A stretch of 37,244 bases of DNA from Chloroflexota bacterium (GCA_035652535.1 DASRDP010000087.1:1-37244); one strand, 5' to 3'; shown: positions 15,447 to 25,293, counted from the first letter of the stretch. Numbers and translations are program-made. Notes: a model not told the origin generated them from the letters alone.

Positions 15447-16592
15447 GTGGTCCGCCTGGCTGACCTCCACCAAAACATCCGCCAAGCCATCGAGGTCGCG
15501 GACGTCCGGCGATCCCGCCGACTGTGCACGTCCATCCTGACGGCCCGACCGGACAACCTCGAAACGCTGATGCTCCTGGCCGAGGTCGACCTCGAATCCG
15601 GCGACCACCATGCCGCGGTGGATGGCTTTCATCGCGTGCTGGAGGGTGACCCGGAGGCGTACCTGGCGTACGCGGGACTCGCCATCGCATCCGAAGAGCT
15701 GCGCGATCCGGGCGCTGCCGTGCACTACTTCTCCCGGGCGCTGGACCTGAAGCCGGCCAACGCCGAGATCCGGCGCGAGCGCGACCGGCTGTGCGAGTCC
15801 GAGTACCCGGGGCGACCGATCCCGCCTCTGCTCAACCCATTCGCCACGGCGCGCTCGTTTCTGGAGGCGGGCTTCTACCACGAGGCCGCCGACGCTCACC
15901 GTCTGGCGCTCCAGCAGGAGCCCGGCAGGCTGGAGACCAAGCTCGGGCTCGCGGAAAGCCTCTGGATGCTGGGCGGTACCCAGGAGCCACAGGACATCTG
16001 CGCGGACGTCCTCGCGGAGGCGCCGCGTTCGGTGAAGGCGAGCGCCCTCATTGCATGCGTGACGGCGGAGGTGGGCGACGTCGCCACGGGCCGCACGATG
16101 CTGGAGCCCATGCACGACCAGGACCCAGATGGTCGCATCGCCGGATATCTGGTCGCGCAGACTCCCCTCGCGCCCTGGGCTACGGTCCCCGTCGATCTCG
16201 CTATCGAACAGGATCTCTCCGAGGCCGAGGAGGCTGCCCACGGCGTCGCCGCCCCCGCGTGGGCGCACTGGATGCGGCACGCCCTGTGGCAAGTGCTGCG
16301 GTTGGTGGCCGCGCCTGTCCAGGAAGGCCCCAACTGGGCCATTCTGGAGGCCGTCGATCCCGATATCCGACGAAGAACCACGCCGTTTGGTCCACTCGGA
16401 CGCCGCGTCCGGGCGGTCGATCAACAGGCGGGCTTGGCCACTACCCATACGGCACCGCCGACCTCGACGCCTTCGGCGACCTCCGCTACGCCCGACGACG
16501 ACGGAACACGCGCCCAGACCGACGACGACGCGACCGAAATCATCCTGAGGCCGTGGCCGATCCCCAGGCCGCGGCACAAGAAAGGCGATTGA
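15447..16592 (+). CDS. Tetratricopeptide repeat protein
   Basis: A 381-residue helical-repeat protein without signal peptide or membrane segment. The repeat with the clearest TPR register is YLAYAGLAIASEELRDPGAAVHYFSRALDLKP; flanking repeats (LETLMLLAEVDLESGDHHAAVDGFHRVL and LETKLGLAESLWMLGG) are weaker. The last 60 residues are low-complexity (Thr/Ser/Asp-rich) and end in RPRHKKGD. It is probably a protein-protein adaptor of unknown partner. GTG 15447 is chosen because it follows the promoter at 15387-15416; no strong SD is seen, so the exact start is uncertain. ndk follows after 2 bases, so the pair is an operon. Confidence 0.75.
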   Translation: MVRLADLHQNIRQAIEVADVRRSRRLCTSILTARPDNLETLMLLAEVDLESGDHHAAVDGFHRVLEGDPEAYLAYAGLAIASEELRDPGAAVHYFSRALDLKPANAEIRRERDRLCESEYPGRPIPPLLNPFATARSFLEAGFYHEAADAHRLALQQEPGRLETKLGLAESLWMLGGTQEPQDICADVLAEAPRSVKASALIACVTAEVGDVATGRTMLEPMHDQDPDGRIAGYLVAQTPLAPWATVPVDLAIEQDLSEAEEAAHGVAAPAWAHWMRHALWQVLRLVAAPVQEGPNWAILEAVDPDIRRRTTPFGPLGRRVRAVDQQAGLATTHTAPPTSTPSATSATPDDDGTRAQTDDDATEIILRPWPIPRPRHKKGD

Positions 16593-16594
16593 CC

Positions 16595-17053
16595 GTGGCC
16601 GAACGCACGCTCGTGCTCGTCAAGCCGGACGGCGTCCAGCGCGCCCTCGTGGGTCCCATCCTCGGACGCCTGGAAGCCCGCGGACTGAAGCTCGTGGGGC
16701 TGAAGCTCCTCGCCGTCCCGACCGAGCTGGCGCGGAAACACTATGCAATCCACGAGGGAAAACCGTTCTATGCCGGGCTCATCAGCTACATCACCTCCGG
16801 TCCGGTCGTCGCAGCCGTGTTCGAGGGCACCAACGCCGTCGCGGCTGTTCGCGCGACAGTTGGCGCGACCAACCCGGTCGATGCGACCCCCGGAACGGTT
16901 CGCGGAGACTTCGCGCTGGAGATTGGACGGAACCTGATCCACGCGTCGGACAGTCCGGAGAATGGCCAGACGGAAGTGGCCCTCTGGTTCGGCAACGCGG
17001 AAATCCATCCGTGGGGGCGGGACACCGACCGCTGGATCTTTGAGGAGCGGTGA
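16595..17053 (+). CDS. ndk: Nucleoside diphosphate kinase
   Basis: A 152-residue NDP kinase that transfers the gamma phosphate of NTPs to NDPs through a phosphohistidine. It opens with ERTLVLVKPDGVQRALVG (P-loop-like KPDGVQR), carries KPFYAGLISYITSGPVVAAVFEG and RATVGATNP, and has the catalytic histidine in NLIHASDS (most relatives have HGSD or HASD). Length is normal. GTG 16595 has AAAGG nine bases upstream; a TTG overlapping the TPR stop has a worse spacing. Its stop lies 9 bases from the stop of convergent sfsA. Confidence 0.96.
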   Translation: MAERTLVLVKPDGVQRALVGPILGRLEARGLKLVGLKLLAVPTELARKHYAIHEGKPFYAGLISYITSGPVVAAVFEGTNAVAAVRATVGATNPVDATPGTVRGDFALEIGRNLIHASDSPENGQTEVALWFGNAEIHPWGRDTDRWIFEER

Positions 17054-17062
17054 GCCGCCGCT

Positions 17063-17785
17063 TTACGGGTCGATGAGCACGGGAATCCGATCTCCGAGGG
17101 CGATTGCGTCGAGCGAGACGCTGCATCGATAGGCCCGCACCTCCACGCCAACGCGATTCGCGGCGGAGAGTGCGCGCGCGAACGCGGGGTCCGCGGGCGC
17201 ATTGGGCGCGAATTCTGTGGCGTCCGGTCGCTGGACCACGAACACGACCATCGCCCCGAATCCGTCCAGCCGAAGTCGCGAAAGCTCGTCGAGGTGCCGG
17301 GCGCCGCGCACCGTCGGCGCATCGGGGAAGAGCGCACGTTCCGCCTCCACCAGCGTCACCGACTTCACCTCGAGATACCAGCGACCAATCGGGGAGTCGA
17401 CGGCGAAATCGAGGCGACTATGCCCGACCGCGACCTCGCGTCGGACCGTGAAGCCGGGTGGGAGGTCGAGAATCAATCCGCCAACGATGGCCTGCTCAAC
17501 GATGCTGTTGGGGATCCGGGCGTCGACGGAGACGAGCCCTCCACCGTATTCGACGAGGGCCACGTCCCACGCCGTTTTTCGCACTCCGGGCTGCTGGGGC
17601 GCCAGCCAGACCTGCGCCCCCCTCACGAGCAGCTCGGTGAGGCGACCCGAGTTCGGCAGGTGGGCGAGCGTCGGCGCGCCGTCGAGGTCCACCTCGACCG
17701 AAAAGCGACTAACTCTGCACCGTAGCGTTGCGCGGGTGAGCGGCTTCGGGCAGGGAATTGCGGGATGCTTATGGTAAAATTGCAC
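17063..17785 (-). CDS. sfsA: SfsA family DNA/RNA nuclease-like protein
   Basis: A 240-residue SfsA protein. Signatures include HLPNSGRLTELL near residues 42-53, the PD-(D/E)XK-like core SRLDFAV...WYLEVKSVTL, and FPDAPTVRGARHLDEL. In E. coli it was named for sugar fermentation stimulation and carries an OB-like and a nuclease-like domain; the physiological role is not settled. The GTG at 17785 is chosen because GGGAG lies eight bases upstream and the length then fits the family. It is separated from the divergent membrane-protein ATG at 17787 by a single base, so the promoters of each gene lie in the coding sequence of the other. Confidence 0.92.
   Translation of the reverse strand: MQFYHKHPAIPCPKPLTRATLRCRVSRFSVEVDLDGAPTLAHLPNSGRLTELLVRGAQVWLAPQQPGVRKTAWDVALVEYGGGLVSVDARIPNSIVEQAIVGGLILDLPPGFTVRREVAVGHSRLDFAVDSPIGRWYLEVKSVTLVEAERALFPDAPTVRGARHLDELSRLRLDGFGAMVVFVVQRPDATEFAPNAPADPAFARALSAANRVGVEVRAYRCSVSLDAIALGDRIPVLIDP
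17772..17780 (+). promoter_or_regulatory. Extended -10 box for a leaderless membrane-protein mRNA
   Basis: TGG (17772-17774) plus TAAAAT (17775-17780) forms an extended -10 element, followed by six bases and the ATG at 17787. A transcript starting 7 bases after the box would begin at the A of ATG. There is no SD motif before this ATG. The box lies inside the first codons of divergent sfsA. Confidence 0.5.
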
Positions 17786-17786
17786 G

Positions 17787-18761
17787 ATGAGTGCTCCCGC
17801 CCCAGAAGCCCGGGCTACTGCTCGGCCCAGTGGCTTGATCGACACGATTCAGGCCGGATTCAACGCCGTAAACCGGAACGCTTGGCTCCTCCTGCTGCCG
17901 CTGCTGATCGATATTGCGCTGTGGCTGGGTCCCCAGGTCACCGTCGGACCCCTCGCCGAACGCTGGCTTCAGCAGCTCGTACCGCCGCCGGGCGCCAACG
18001 ACGAGCTGGCACGCGCGGTGGAGCAGGGGCGCGAGTCGTCCCTTCAGATGATCCAGCAGGATGGCGGGATTGGTCACTATAACCTGATCGCGCTCCTCTC
18101 CGTGCCCATCATCGGCGTGCCCAGTTATCAGGCCGGCTCCCCGGGTGAGGGTCCGCTGCTTCCCATCGGCTCGGTACCAGCGGCGATCGCCATGGTGATC
18201 GGGGCGACAGCGGCCGGACTTTGCGTGGCCGCCGTGTTCTACGGACTCCTGGGGCAGGCGGTCCGCGAGGGGCGAGCCGAGCCGCGGCGGTTCGTCCGAG
18301 AATTCCTGAGCATCCTGATGTGGACGATTTCGCTCTTTGTGCTCGTGATCCTCGTCGTCATCTCCGCCGGGTTGCCAATTGGCCTGGTCGTCATCCTTGC
18401 TCGAACGATCATGCCGCCACTCGAGTCAATCCTATGGCCAATTCTTATCGGCTTATTGATATGGGCATTCGTTTATCTGTTTTTCACAACAGATGCGGTA
18501 TTTGTCGGCAGAGTTCCCCCGATTATTGCGGCACAACAGAGCGTTCGTGTCGTTCGACACAATTTCTGGCCAACTTTGGGATTTATCGGGCTAATTCTCA
18601 TTATCAGCGCAGGTCTGCCAATTCTCTGGAATACTATTGCACAAACGCTTCACGAGCCTGGTACTGCATTGGCAATGGTTGGACACATTTACGTCTCAAG
18701 TGGGCTCGCTGCTGCGAGCATGACGTATTATAAAGAACGATTTGAGCGTCTAACCCAGTGA
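17787..18761 (+). CDS. Polytopic membrane protein of unknown function
   Basis: A 324-residue protein with about six predicted membrane segments: WLLLLPLLIDIALWLG (residues 32-47), AIAMVIGATAAGLCVAAVFYGLL, ILMWTISLFVLVILVVISAGLPIGLVVIL, WPILIGLLIWAFVYLFF, TLGFIGLILIISAGLPILW and a C-terminal one. A soluble loop (residues 50-95) follows the first segment. The overall plan resembles DUF-type membrane proteins found beside housekeeping genes in Chloroflexota, but I do not recognise a functional family. Its 3' third (from about 18421) is strikingly AT-rich with codons such as TTA and ATA that are rare in the neighbours. Start signals suggest leaderless translation. gyrB follows after 69 bases. Confidence 0.85.
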   Translation: MSAPAPEARATARPSGLIDTIQAGFNAVNRNAWLLLLPLLIDIALWLGPQVTVGPLAERWLQQLVPPPGANDELARAVEQGRESSLQMIQQDGGIGHYNLIALLSVPIIGVPSYQAGSPGEGPLLPIGSVPAAIAMVIGATAAGLCVAAVFYGLLGQAVREGRAEPRRFVREFLSILMWTISLFVLVILVVISAGLPIGLVVILARTIMPPLESILWPILIGLLIWAFVYLFFTTDAVFVGRVPPIIAAQQSVRVVRHNFWPTLGFIGLILIISAGLPILWNTIAQTLHEPGTALAMVGHIYVSSGLAAASMTYYKERFERLTQ

Positions 18762-18780
18762 CTAATGTTGCCAATCACTG
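18421..18780. other. AT-rich island at the 3' end of the membrane-protein gene
   Basis: By direct count 166 of these 360 bases are G or C (46%), against about 60% or more on each side. The island starts within codon-level reading of the membrane protein, continues across its stop and ends before the gyrB leader. The frame stays open and the protein remains hydrophobic, so the change affects synonymous and conservative positions. Confidence 0.7.
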
Positions 18781-18827
18781 GCGAATCCGGGCGGACGCGA
18801 TCCTGTCACGAGCGTGTGCTGAGGTGA

Positions 18828-20765
<1,938 letters not shown>

Positions 20766-20804
20766 CGTCACCGTCGAGCCCGAGGCCCCCCGTTCGGCGG
20801 TCGG

Positions 20805-20810
20805 TATACT
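20805..20810 (+). promoter_or_regulatory. -10 box for a leaderless plsX mRNA
   Basis: TATACT is followed by exactly six bases and the plsX ATG at 20817, the same geometry as at 17775-17787. There is no SD motif between the box and the ATG. No clear -35 hexamer is seen. Confidence 0.5.
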
Positions 20811-20816
20811 TCGCCC

Positions 20817-21860
20817 ATGAGCCCGGTACCGCGGATTGCGCTCGACGCTATGGGCGGCGACCACGCTCCCGCCGCGGTCATCGCCGGCGCGGTCGACGCC
20901 CAGCGCGATCTCGGCGTCCAGGTCGTGCTCGTTGGGCCCGAGGACCGGGTCGCTCGCGAGCTGCATCGCGCGGCCGGCCGCGGCCTAGGCTCATCGTTCC
21001 CAGGGCTGGTCGACGCGCCAGATGTGATCGGCATGGGCGAGCACCCGGTCGCCGCGGTCCGAGCGAAGCGGCGCTCGTCCATCGTCGTCGGACTCGATCT
21101 GGTGGCGCGTGGTGAGGCCGACGGTTTCGTGAGCGCCGGGAACACCGGTGCGGTCATGGCCGCGGCGCTCCTGGCCCTGAAGCGCATCGAGGGCATCGAT
21201 CGCCCTGCGCTGGCCACGCCGTTTCCGTCGGCGACCGGCCCGTGCCTGCTCCTCGACGTCGGCGCTAACGCCGAGGCCCGCGCCCACAACCTGGTCCAGT
21301 TCGCCATCATGGGCTCGATCTATGCGGAGCGTGTGCTGGGGATTCCCGAGCCGCGCGTAGCCCTGCTCAGCATCGGCGAGGAGGAGGAGAAGGGAACCAT
21401 GCGCGTGCAGGAGGCCCACCGGGCGCTCCGGAATGCGCCGGTGCGCTTCGTCGGCAACGTGGAGGGCAAGGACATCCCCGCGGGCCGGGCGGACGTCATC
21501 GTGACGGATGGCTTCGTGGGGAACGTCCTCATCAAGTTCGCCGAAGGCGTCGGATCGAGCGTGCTCGGCGTCATTCGCTCGGAGATCCGAGCCAACCCCG
21601 TCTCCTCCCTTCTGGGGCTCTGTCTCCAGCCGGTGTTCCGTCGCGTCCGGGCGAAGCTCGACTATGCGGAATACGGTGGCGCGCCACTCCTGGGCGTCGA
21701 CGGCGTCTGCATCGTCGCTCACGGGCGCTCGAACCCGCGGGCCGTCCGCAATGCCATCCGGGTCGCCGCCGAGGCTGCCCAGGGCGGGCTCGTGGACCGA
21801 ATCTGCGAGGGGCTGGCAGCGCTCCAGCTGCGGGAAACGGTGAGTGCTCAGAACCGGTAG
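20817..21860 (+). CDS. plsX: Phosphate acyltransferase PlsX
   Basis: A 347-residue PlsX, which converts acyl-ACP and phosphate to acyl-phosphate for phosphatidate synthesis. Family features are the opening IALDAMGGDHAPAAVIAGA, VSAGNTGAVMAAALLALKRIEGIDRPALA, LLDVGANAEARAHNLVQFA, LLSIGEEEEKGT and VTDGFVGNVLIKFAEG. Length is as expected. It is not next to fabH, fabD, plsY or acpP here. The probable start at ATG 20817 coincides with the predicted transcription start, so the mRNA is likely leaderless. Confidence 0.95.
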   Translation: MSPVPRIALDAMGGDHAPAAVIAGAVDAQRDLGVQVVLVGPEDRVARELHRAAGRGLGSSFPGLVDAPDVIGMGEHPVAAVRAKRRSSIVVGLDLVARGEADGFVSAGNTGAVMAAALLALKRIEGIDRPALATPFPSATGPCLLLDVGANAEARAHNLVQFAIMGSIYAERVLGIPEPRVALLSIGEEEEKGTMRVQEAHRALRNAPVRFVGNVEGKDIPAGRADVIVTDGFVGNVLIKFAEGVGSSVLGVIRSEIRANPVSSLLGLCLQPVFRRVRAKLDYAEYGGAPLLGVDGVCIVAHGRSNPRAVRNAIRVAAEAAQGGLVDRICEGLAALQLRETVSAQNR

Positions 21861-21900
21861 CGGACACCTACTCCCGATCGCCTTCGTCGGCGCCTGACCG

Positions 21901-22617
21901 GTGCACGTACACCGAAATGAGGCGCTCGTCCGGAGCCGCCTGCGCATCGGCGCCGTCTTCCTCCTCGTTTCGATGGCGGTCCTCCTCGGCGGGTTCATCG
22001 CCTCGACGCGGCAGGCCGACGTCGGCGAGCAATTCGCCATCTCTGTTTCGACCCTGCTGATCGGGCTCGTTCTCTGGTGGCGGAATCAGGCCTACCTCGC
22101 GCGCTGGGGACCGCGCAACCAGTACGATTCCCAGCTCGCGGGCGCGCTCCGAGGCCTGGATGCCCGCTACCACTTGTTCGCCTTTCCGGCGGCTCGCCTG
22201 CCCGACTACGTCCTTGTCGGGCCGATCGGGGTCCTCGTGTTGGTGCCACGGGCCGTGGGCGGCAACGTCGTCTGCGATGGCGAGCGCTGGAGTCACGATG
22301 TGGACCGGCCGGCCCTGCTGCGCCTGGCGGTCCTCTTCTCCGGTCGGCCAACTCTGGGAAATCCGGGTGCCGACGCGGAGCGCGCCGTCCGCGACCTCCG
22401 CGCGTTCCTGAGTGAGCGCCTCGGTTCGGAAGTCGCGGCAAAGCTGGAGATCGAGCCACTGGTCGTCCTCATCAATAGCCAGGTGAAGCTGATGACCCAT
22501 GGATGCGCGGTGGCGGCGCTGTATCTCCGCACCCTTCGGGCCCATGTTCGAAAGCTGCCGCGCTCGCTGCCGCAAGAAGCGATCGGCGAGATCGTGCGCG
22601 CCCTCGAGGCCGCATAG
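21901..22617 (+). CDS. Membrane-anchored NERD-like domain protein
   Basis: A 238-residue protein with two N-terminal membrane segments (RIGAVFLLVSMAVLLGGFIAST at 15-36 and EQFAISVSTLLIGLVLWW at 43-60) and a cytoplasmic domain. The segment LPDYVLVGPIGVLVLVPRAVGGNVVCDGERW resembles the nuclease-related domain (NERD) pattern of a strand, GPxGVFVIExK and GxVxxDGxxW, but the catalytic Glu/Lys are replaced (VLVPRA), so an active nuclease is unlikely. The rest is not recognised. GTG 21901 starts 40 bases after plsX and has no clear SD. Low-level homology cannot be tested here. Confidence 0.7.
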   Translation: MHVHRNEALVRSRLRIGAVFLLVSMAVLLGGFIASTRQADVGEQFAISVSTLLIGLVLWWRNQAYLARWGPRNQYDSQLAGALRGLDARYHLFAFPAARLPDYVLVGPIGVLVLVPRAVGGNVVCDGERWSHDVDRPALLRLAVLFSGRPTLGNPGADAERAVRDLRAFLSERLGSEVAAKLEIEPLVVLINSQVKLMTHGCAVAALYLRTLRAHVRKLPRSLPQEAIGEIVRALEAA

Positions 22618-22771
22618 CGCGCCCGTCGAGCCGGATCCTGCCCGCTGAGGTAGCACGCCCCCGTTTCCAACCGCCCATTGGCGCCCTCGTGTCCCCTCCG
22701 TCCGCGCGAGGGTGCCACGGACCGAATGCTCTACGCTGTTGAAAGAGCGCAAGGTCGACGGGAGGTGCCCC

Positions 22772-23254
22772 TTGCAAGTACGCGACATTATGACTCAGCC
22801 TGTCCGGACGATCGACGTCTTTGCCACCGCTCAGGAGGCGGCAGCGACCATGGCGCGGTACGGAATTGGCGCGCTACCCGTCACGGAAAACGGCAACCTG
22901 GTCGGCATCATCACCGACCGCGACCTGACGGCCCGATGCCTTGCGAGCGGGCATGCGCCGGAGCTCATCCCCGTGCGCGTCATCATGACGGCGCACCCGT
23001 TGTCCGTGTCGCCAACCGACACGGTGGACGAGGCCGCGCGCACGATGGGCGACCATGCGATCCGTCGGCTGCCGGTGATGGACCGGGGGAAGCCGGTGGG
23101 GATGATCTCGGCCGACGATATCGCCCGGTTCTGCGCCGACGACGAGCTGGTCAGCGAGATGATGCGCCACATTGCCCGTCACACAGCGCCCCCGGCCGTT
23201 CACGAGTCCCCATCCTATGCGCTTGCGCAGCGGATCGAGTACGTGGACGGATAG
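22772..23254 (+). CDS. Tandem CBS domain protein
   Basis: A 160-residue protein that consists of a CBS pair. The first repeat runs from VRDIMTQPVRTIDVFATAQEAAATM to GALPVTENGNLVGIITDRDL, the second from VRVIMTAHPLSVSPTDTVDEAARTM to RRLPVMDRGKPVGMISADDI. Such Bateman modules bind adenine nucleotides and act as energy-state sensors; partner unknown. TTG 22772 is chosen because GGAGG ends six bases before it and the CBS fold starts at once; an ATG at 22712 would add 20 unrelated residues. The 154 bases upstream hold no gene I can support. Confidence 0.88.
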   Translation: MQVRDIMTQPVRTIDVFATAQEAAATMARYGIGALPVTENGNLVGIITDRDLTARCLASGHAPELIPVRVIMTAHPLSVSPTDTVDEAARTMGDHAIRRLPVMDRGKPVGMISADDIARFCADDELVSEMMRHIARHTAPPAVHESPSYALAQRIEYVDG

Positions 23255-23282
23255 GGGCGAAGTTGCCGGAAGGGACGCGCCG

Positions 23283-23594
23283 TCAGCCGTCGACGAGCCT
23301 CTTCAGAATCTCCCGGAGGCGTGGCGTGCGTGTGATCGCCTCGCGGAGCCCCTCGATCTCTTCTTCCCCAACCAGGAGAGGGCTCCGCTGAAATCGCCCA
23401 TCGTGGCTGTAGAAGCAGAAGCGGACGCTGTATGAGCCGGCGGCCGGGCCTTCGGTGTATTGGAGAAGCTGGATACACGGCTCGTGGTACTCGCCGACGT
23501 AGCTCGCCTCCTCGGCCACGACCCCGGCGCCCCAGTGCATCGTGAACGGTCGCGGGATCGGCCGATAGCTGGTCGGACGGTCGTCGTCGCGCAC
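23283..23594 (-). CDS. Conserved-looking unknown protein, second of a coupled pair
   Basis: A 103-residue soluble protein that I do not recognise. It contains a beta-rich middle (PCIQLLQYTEGPAAGSYSVRFCFYSHDGRF) and a helical C-terminus (EEEIEGLREAITRTPRLREILKRLV). The GTG at 23594 is chosen because GGGGAG lies seven bases upstream, inside the end of the preceding gene, and because it overlaps that gene's stop (TAGTG). The tight overlap implies translational coupling and a stoichiometric partner relation. It converges with the CBS gene. Confidence 0.72.
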   Translation of the reverse strand: MRDDDRPTSYRPIPRPFTMHWGAGVVAEEASYVGEYHEPCIQLLQYTEGPAAGSYSVRFCFYSHDGRFQRSPLLVGEEEIEGLREAITRTPRLREILKRLVDG

Positions 23595-23896
23595 TATCGG
23601 GCTCCCCAATCAAACCCGCGGTCAGCGGCGAGGTCATTCATCACGGCCACCAGAAGCTCGTGGGCGACGCGTTCGCGCCACGGGTCCGGATCGCCGTGCT
23701 CCACGACCCGGGCGAGCTCCGAGAGCCTCCAGTATGGCGGGGGCGTGCCGCCCATGAGGGCCGGTCGGCTCTGCTCGTCGGCCCCGTCGGAGCCGACCAG
23801 GAAGAGCATCTGGTCCACGCGATACCATGCCCAGCCGGTGACCCGGAGCGCCGCAGGTCCGAGGTTGCCTTCGGGGTCGAACCGTTCGGCCGCCAT
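23594..23896 (-). CDS. Conserved-looking unknown protein, first of a coupled pair
   Basis: A 100-residue soluble protein with no recognised family. It has a Trp-rich centre (TGWAWYRVDQMLFLVGSDG, then PPPYWRLSELARVVEHG) and a C-terminal helix (WRERVAHELLVAVMNDLA). ATG 23896 has GGGGAG about six bases upstream; an upstream start at 23977 would add 27 residues of Gly/Pro-rich sequence. A minus-strand TACAAT at 23932-23927 could be its -10 box. Its stop overlaps the start of the next gene by one base. Confidence 0.72.
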   Translation of the reverse strand: MAAERFDPEGNLGPAALRVTGWAWYRVDQMLFLVGSDGADEQSRPALMGGTPPPYWRLSELARVVEHGDPDPWRERVAHELLVAVMNDLAADRGFDWGAR

Positions 23897-24081
23897 GCGT
23901 TCTCCCCCGGGCTCGTCCGCCGCATCATTGTAGCCGGTCCCTGCGGAGGGCGCCGGACGGACTATGCCCGCGGCCAAGCGGAGAAGTCGCTATGGTAGGG
24001 TTTCCTCGAACGCAGCCGGCGCGTCACGCCTGATCGAGATCGGGCGCCTCGATGGATGGACTTCGCGAAAGGGGGAAGAAG

Positions 24082-24528
24082 TTGGAAGTCAAGGAGCTCG
24101 GACACATCGTCCTCTACGTCCGGGACCTGGAGCGGTCGCGACGCTTCTACCGCGACGTGCTCGGCTGGCGCGAGGTCGGAGGCATGGGGGGCGCTGCCGT
24201 GGCCTTCTCGTCCGGAAGAACGCACCACGAGCTGCTCCTGATCAACGTCGGGCCGGATGCCGCGCCGATCCCGTCTGGACGGCGCGTGGGCATGTACCAC
24301 TTCGGCGTGAAAGTCGGTGAGACCGATGACGAGCTTCGCGAGGCGCTCCGCGCGTGTGTCCAAGCGGGAGTCCGCGTCGTTGGCGCATCCGACCACACCG
24401 TTACCCACAGCCTCTATATCGAGGATCCGGACGGCAACGAGATCGAGCTGTACATCGACGTGCAGTCGGCGGACTGGAAGCAGCATCCCGAAGCGGTCCT
24501 CGCGCCGGTGCGCCCGCTCCATCTGTAG
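24082..24528 (+). CDS. VOC superfamily protein (glyoxalase I-like)
   Basis: A 148-residue vicinal oxygen chelate protein with the two-module fold. Probable metal ligands are H8 (KELGHIVLYV), E50 (HHELLLI), H73 (MYHFGVKV) and E122 (DPDGNEIELY), which is the H/E/H/E pattern of glyoxalase I-type enzymes. The TTG at 24082 follows a G-rich SD by six bases and gives the usual family N-terminus; the ATG at 24052 would add ten residues. maf begins directly after its stop, so the two are probably co-transcribed. Confidence 0.85.
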   Translation: MEVKELGHIVLYVRDLERSRRFYRDVLGWREVGGMGGAAVAFSSGRTHHELLLINVGPDAAPIPSGRRVGMYHFGVKVGETDDELREALRACVQAGVRVVGASDHTVTHSLYIEDPDGNEIELYIDVQSADWKQHPEAVLAPVRPLHL

Positions 24529-25221
24529 ATGAATGTCGCCCGGCGGCGCGAGAGTAGGCAGGCGCCTACGCTTGTCCTCGCGTCCGCCTCACCACGGAGG
24601 GCAGAGGTGTTCGCGGCCCTCGGCCTCCCCTTCGAGGTCGATCCCACCGACCTGAACGAGGACCCACGTCCGGGCGAGGCGCCGATCGATCTCGCGCACC
24701 GGCTGGCCGAGGCGAAAGCGACGCTGGCGGCGTCGCGCCACCCGGGCGCAGTCGCCATCGGGTCCGACACGGTCGTCGCCCTCGACGGCCGTTCGCTGGG
24801 GAAGCCCGCGTCGCCAGATGAGGCGGTCGCGATGCTGCGGGCCCTCCGCGGTCGCGAGCACAGGGTCATTACGGCTGTGGCAGCCGCGTGCCGCGCGAAC
24901 GAGACGACGCGCGTATGGACCGAGGTCGCGACGACGCGCGTCTGGATGCGCGACTACCGTGATGACGAGATCGCGGACTACGTCGCCTCTGGCGATCCGA
25001 TGGACAAGGCGGGCGCCTATGCCATCCAGCACGAGGGGTTCCATCCGGTCGAACGAATCGAGGGGTGTTATCTCACCGTCGTCGGCCTGCCGCTACTCGA
25101 GCTGCGGTCGGTGTTGGAGCGAGCGGGCGTTACGCTCGGGAGGATCGCCTCGGCTGCGCTCGATTCGCTGTGCCGCACCTGTCCTGACCGCCGGATGTTG
25201 GTCGGAGATGACGACCGTTAG
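24529..25221 (+). CDS. maf: Maf family nucleotide pyrophosphatase
   Basis: A 230-residue Maf/YhdE/YceF-type nucleoside triphosphate pyrophosphatase that hydrolyses non-canonical or pyrimidine NTPs. Motifs are LVLASASPRRAEVF near residues 15-28, AIGSDTVVALDG, LGKPASPDEA and DKAGAYAIQHEG; the fold is complete. It extends about 25 residues beyond the usual C-terminus and includes a CxxC (CRTC). The ATG lies directly after the stop of the VOC gene. Which substrate subgroup it belongs to is not decided here. Confidence 0.9.
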   Translation: MNVARRRESRQAPTLVLASASPRRAEVFAALGLPFEVDPTDLNEDPRPGEAPIDLAHRLAEAKATLAASRHPGAVAIGSDTVVALDGRSLGKPASPDEAVAMLRALRGREHRVITAVAAACRANETTRVWTEVATTRVWMRDYRDDEIADYVASGDPMDKAGAYAIQHEGFHPVERIEGCYLTVVGLPLLELRSVLERAGVTLGRIASAALDSLCRTCPDRRMLVGDDDR

Positions 25222-25293
25222 GAGCGCGCCCGATTGTCGACGTCGTAGGGGCGCCGCCCGAAGGATTTCGCTTCGTCGAGGTGCGACCGTGCG

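Noticed and set aside
15436-15600. ATG 15436 as the start of a gene
   Set aside because: Its frame gives no family-like sequence; the TPR frame from GTG 15447 does.
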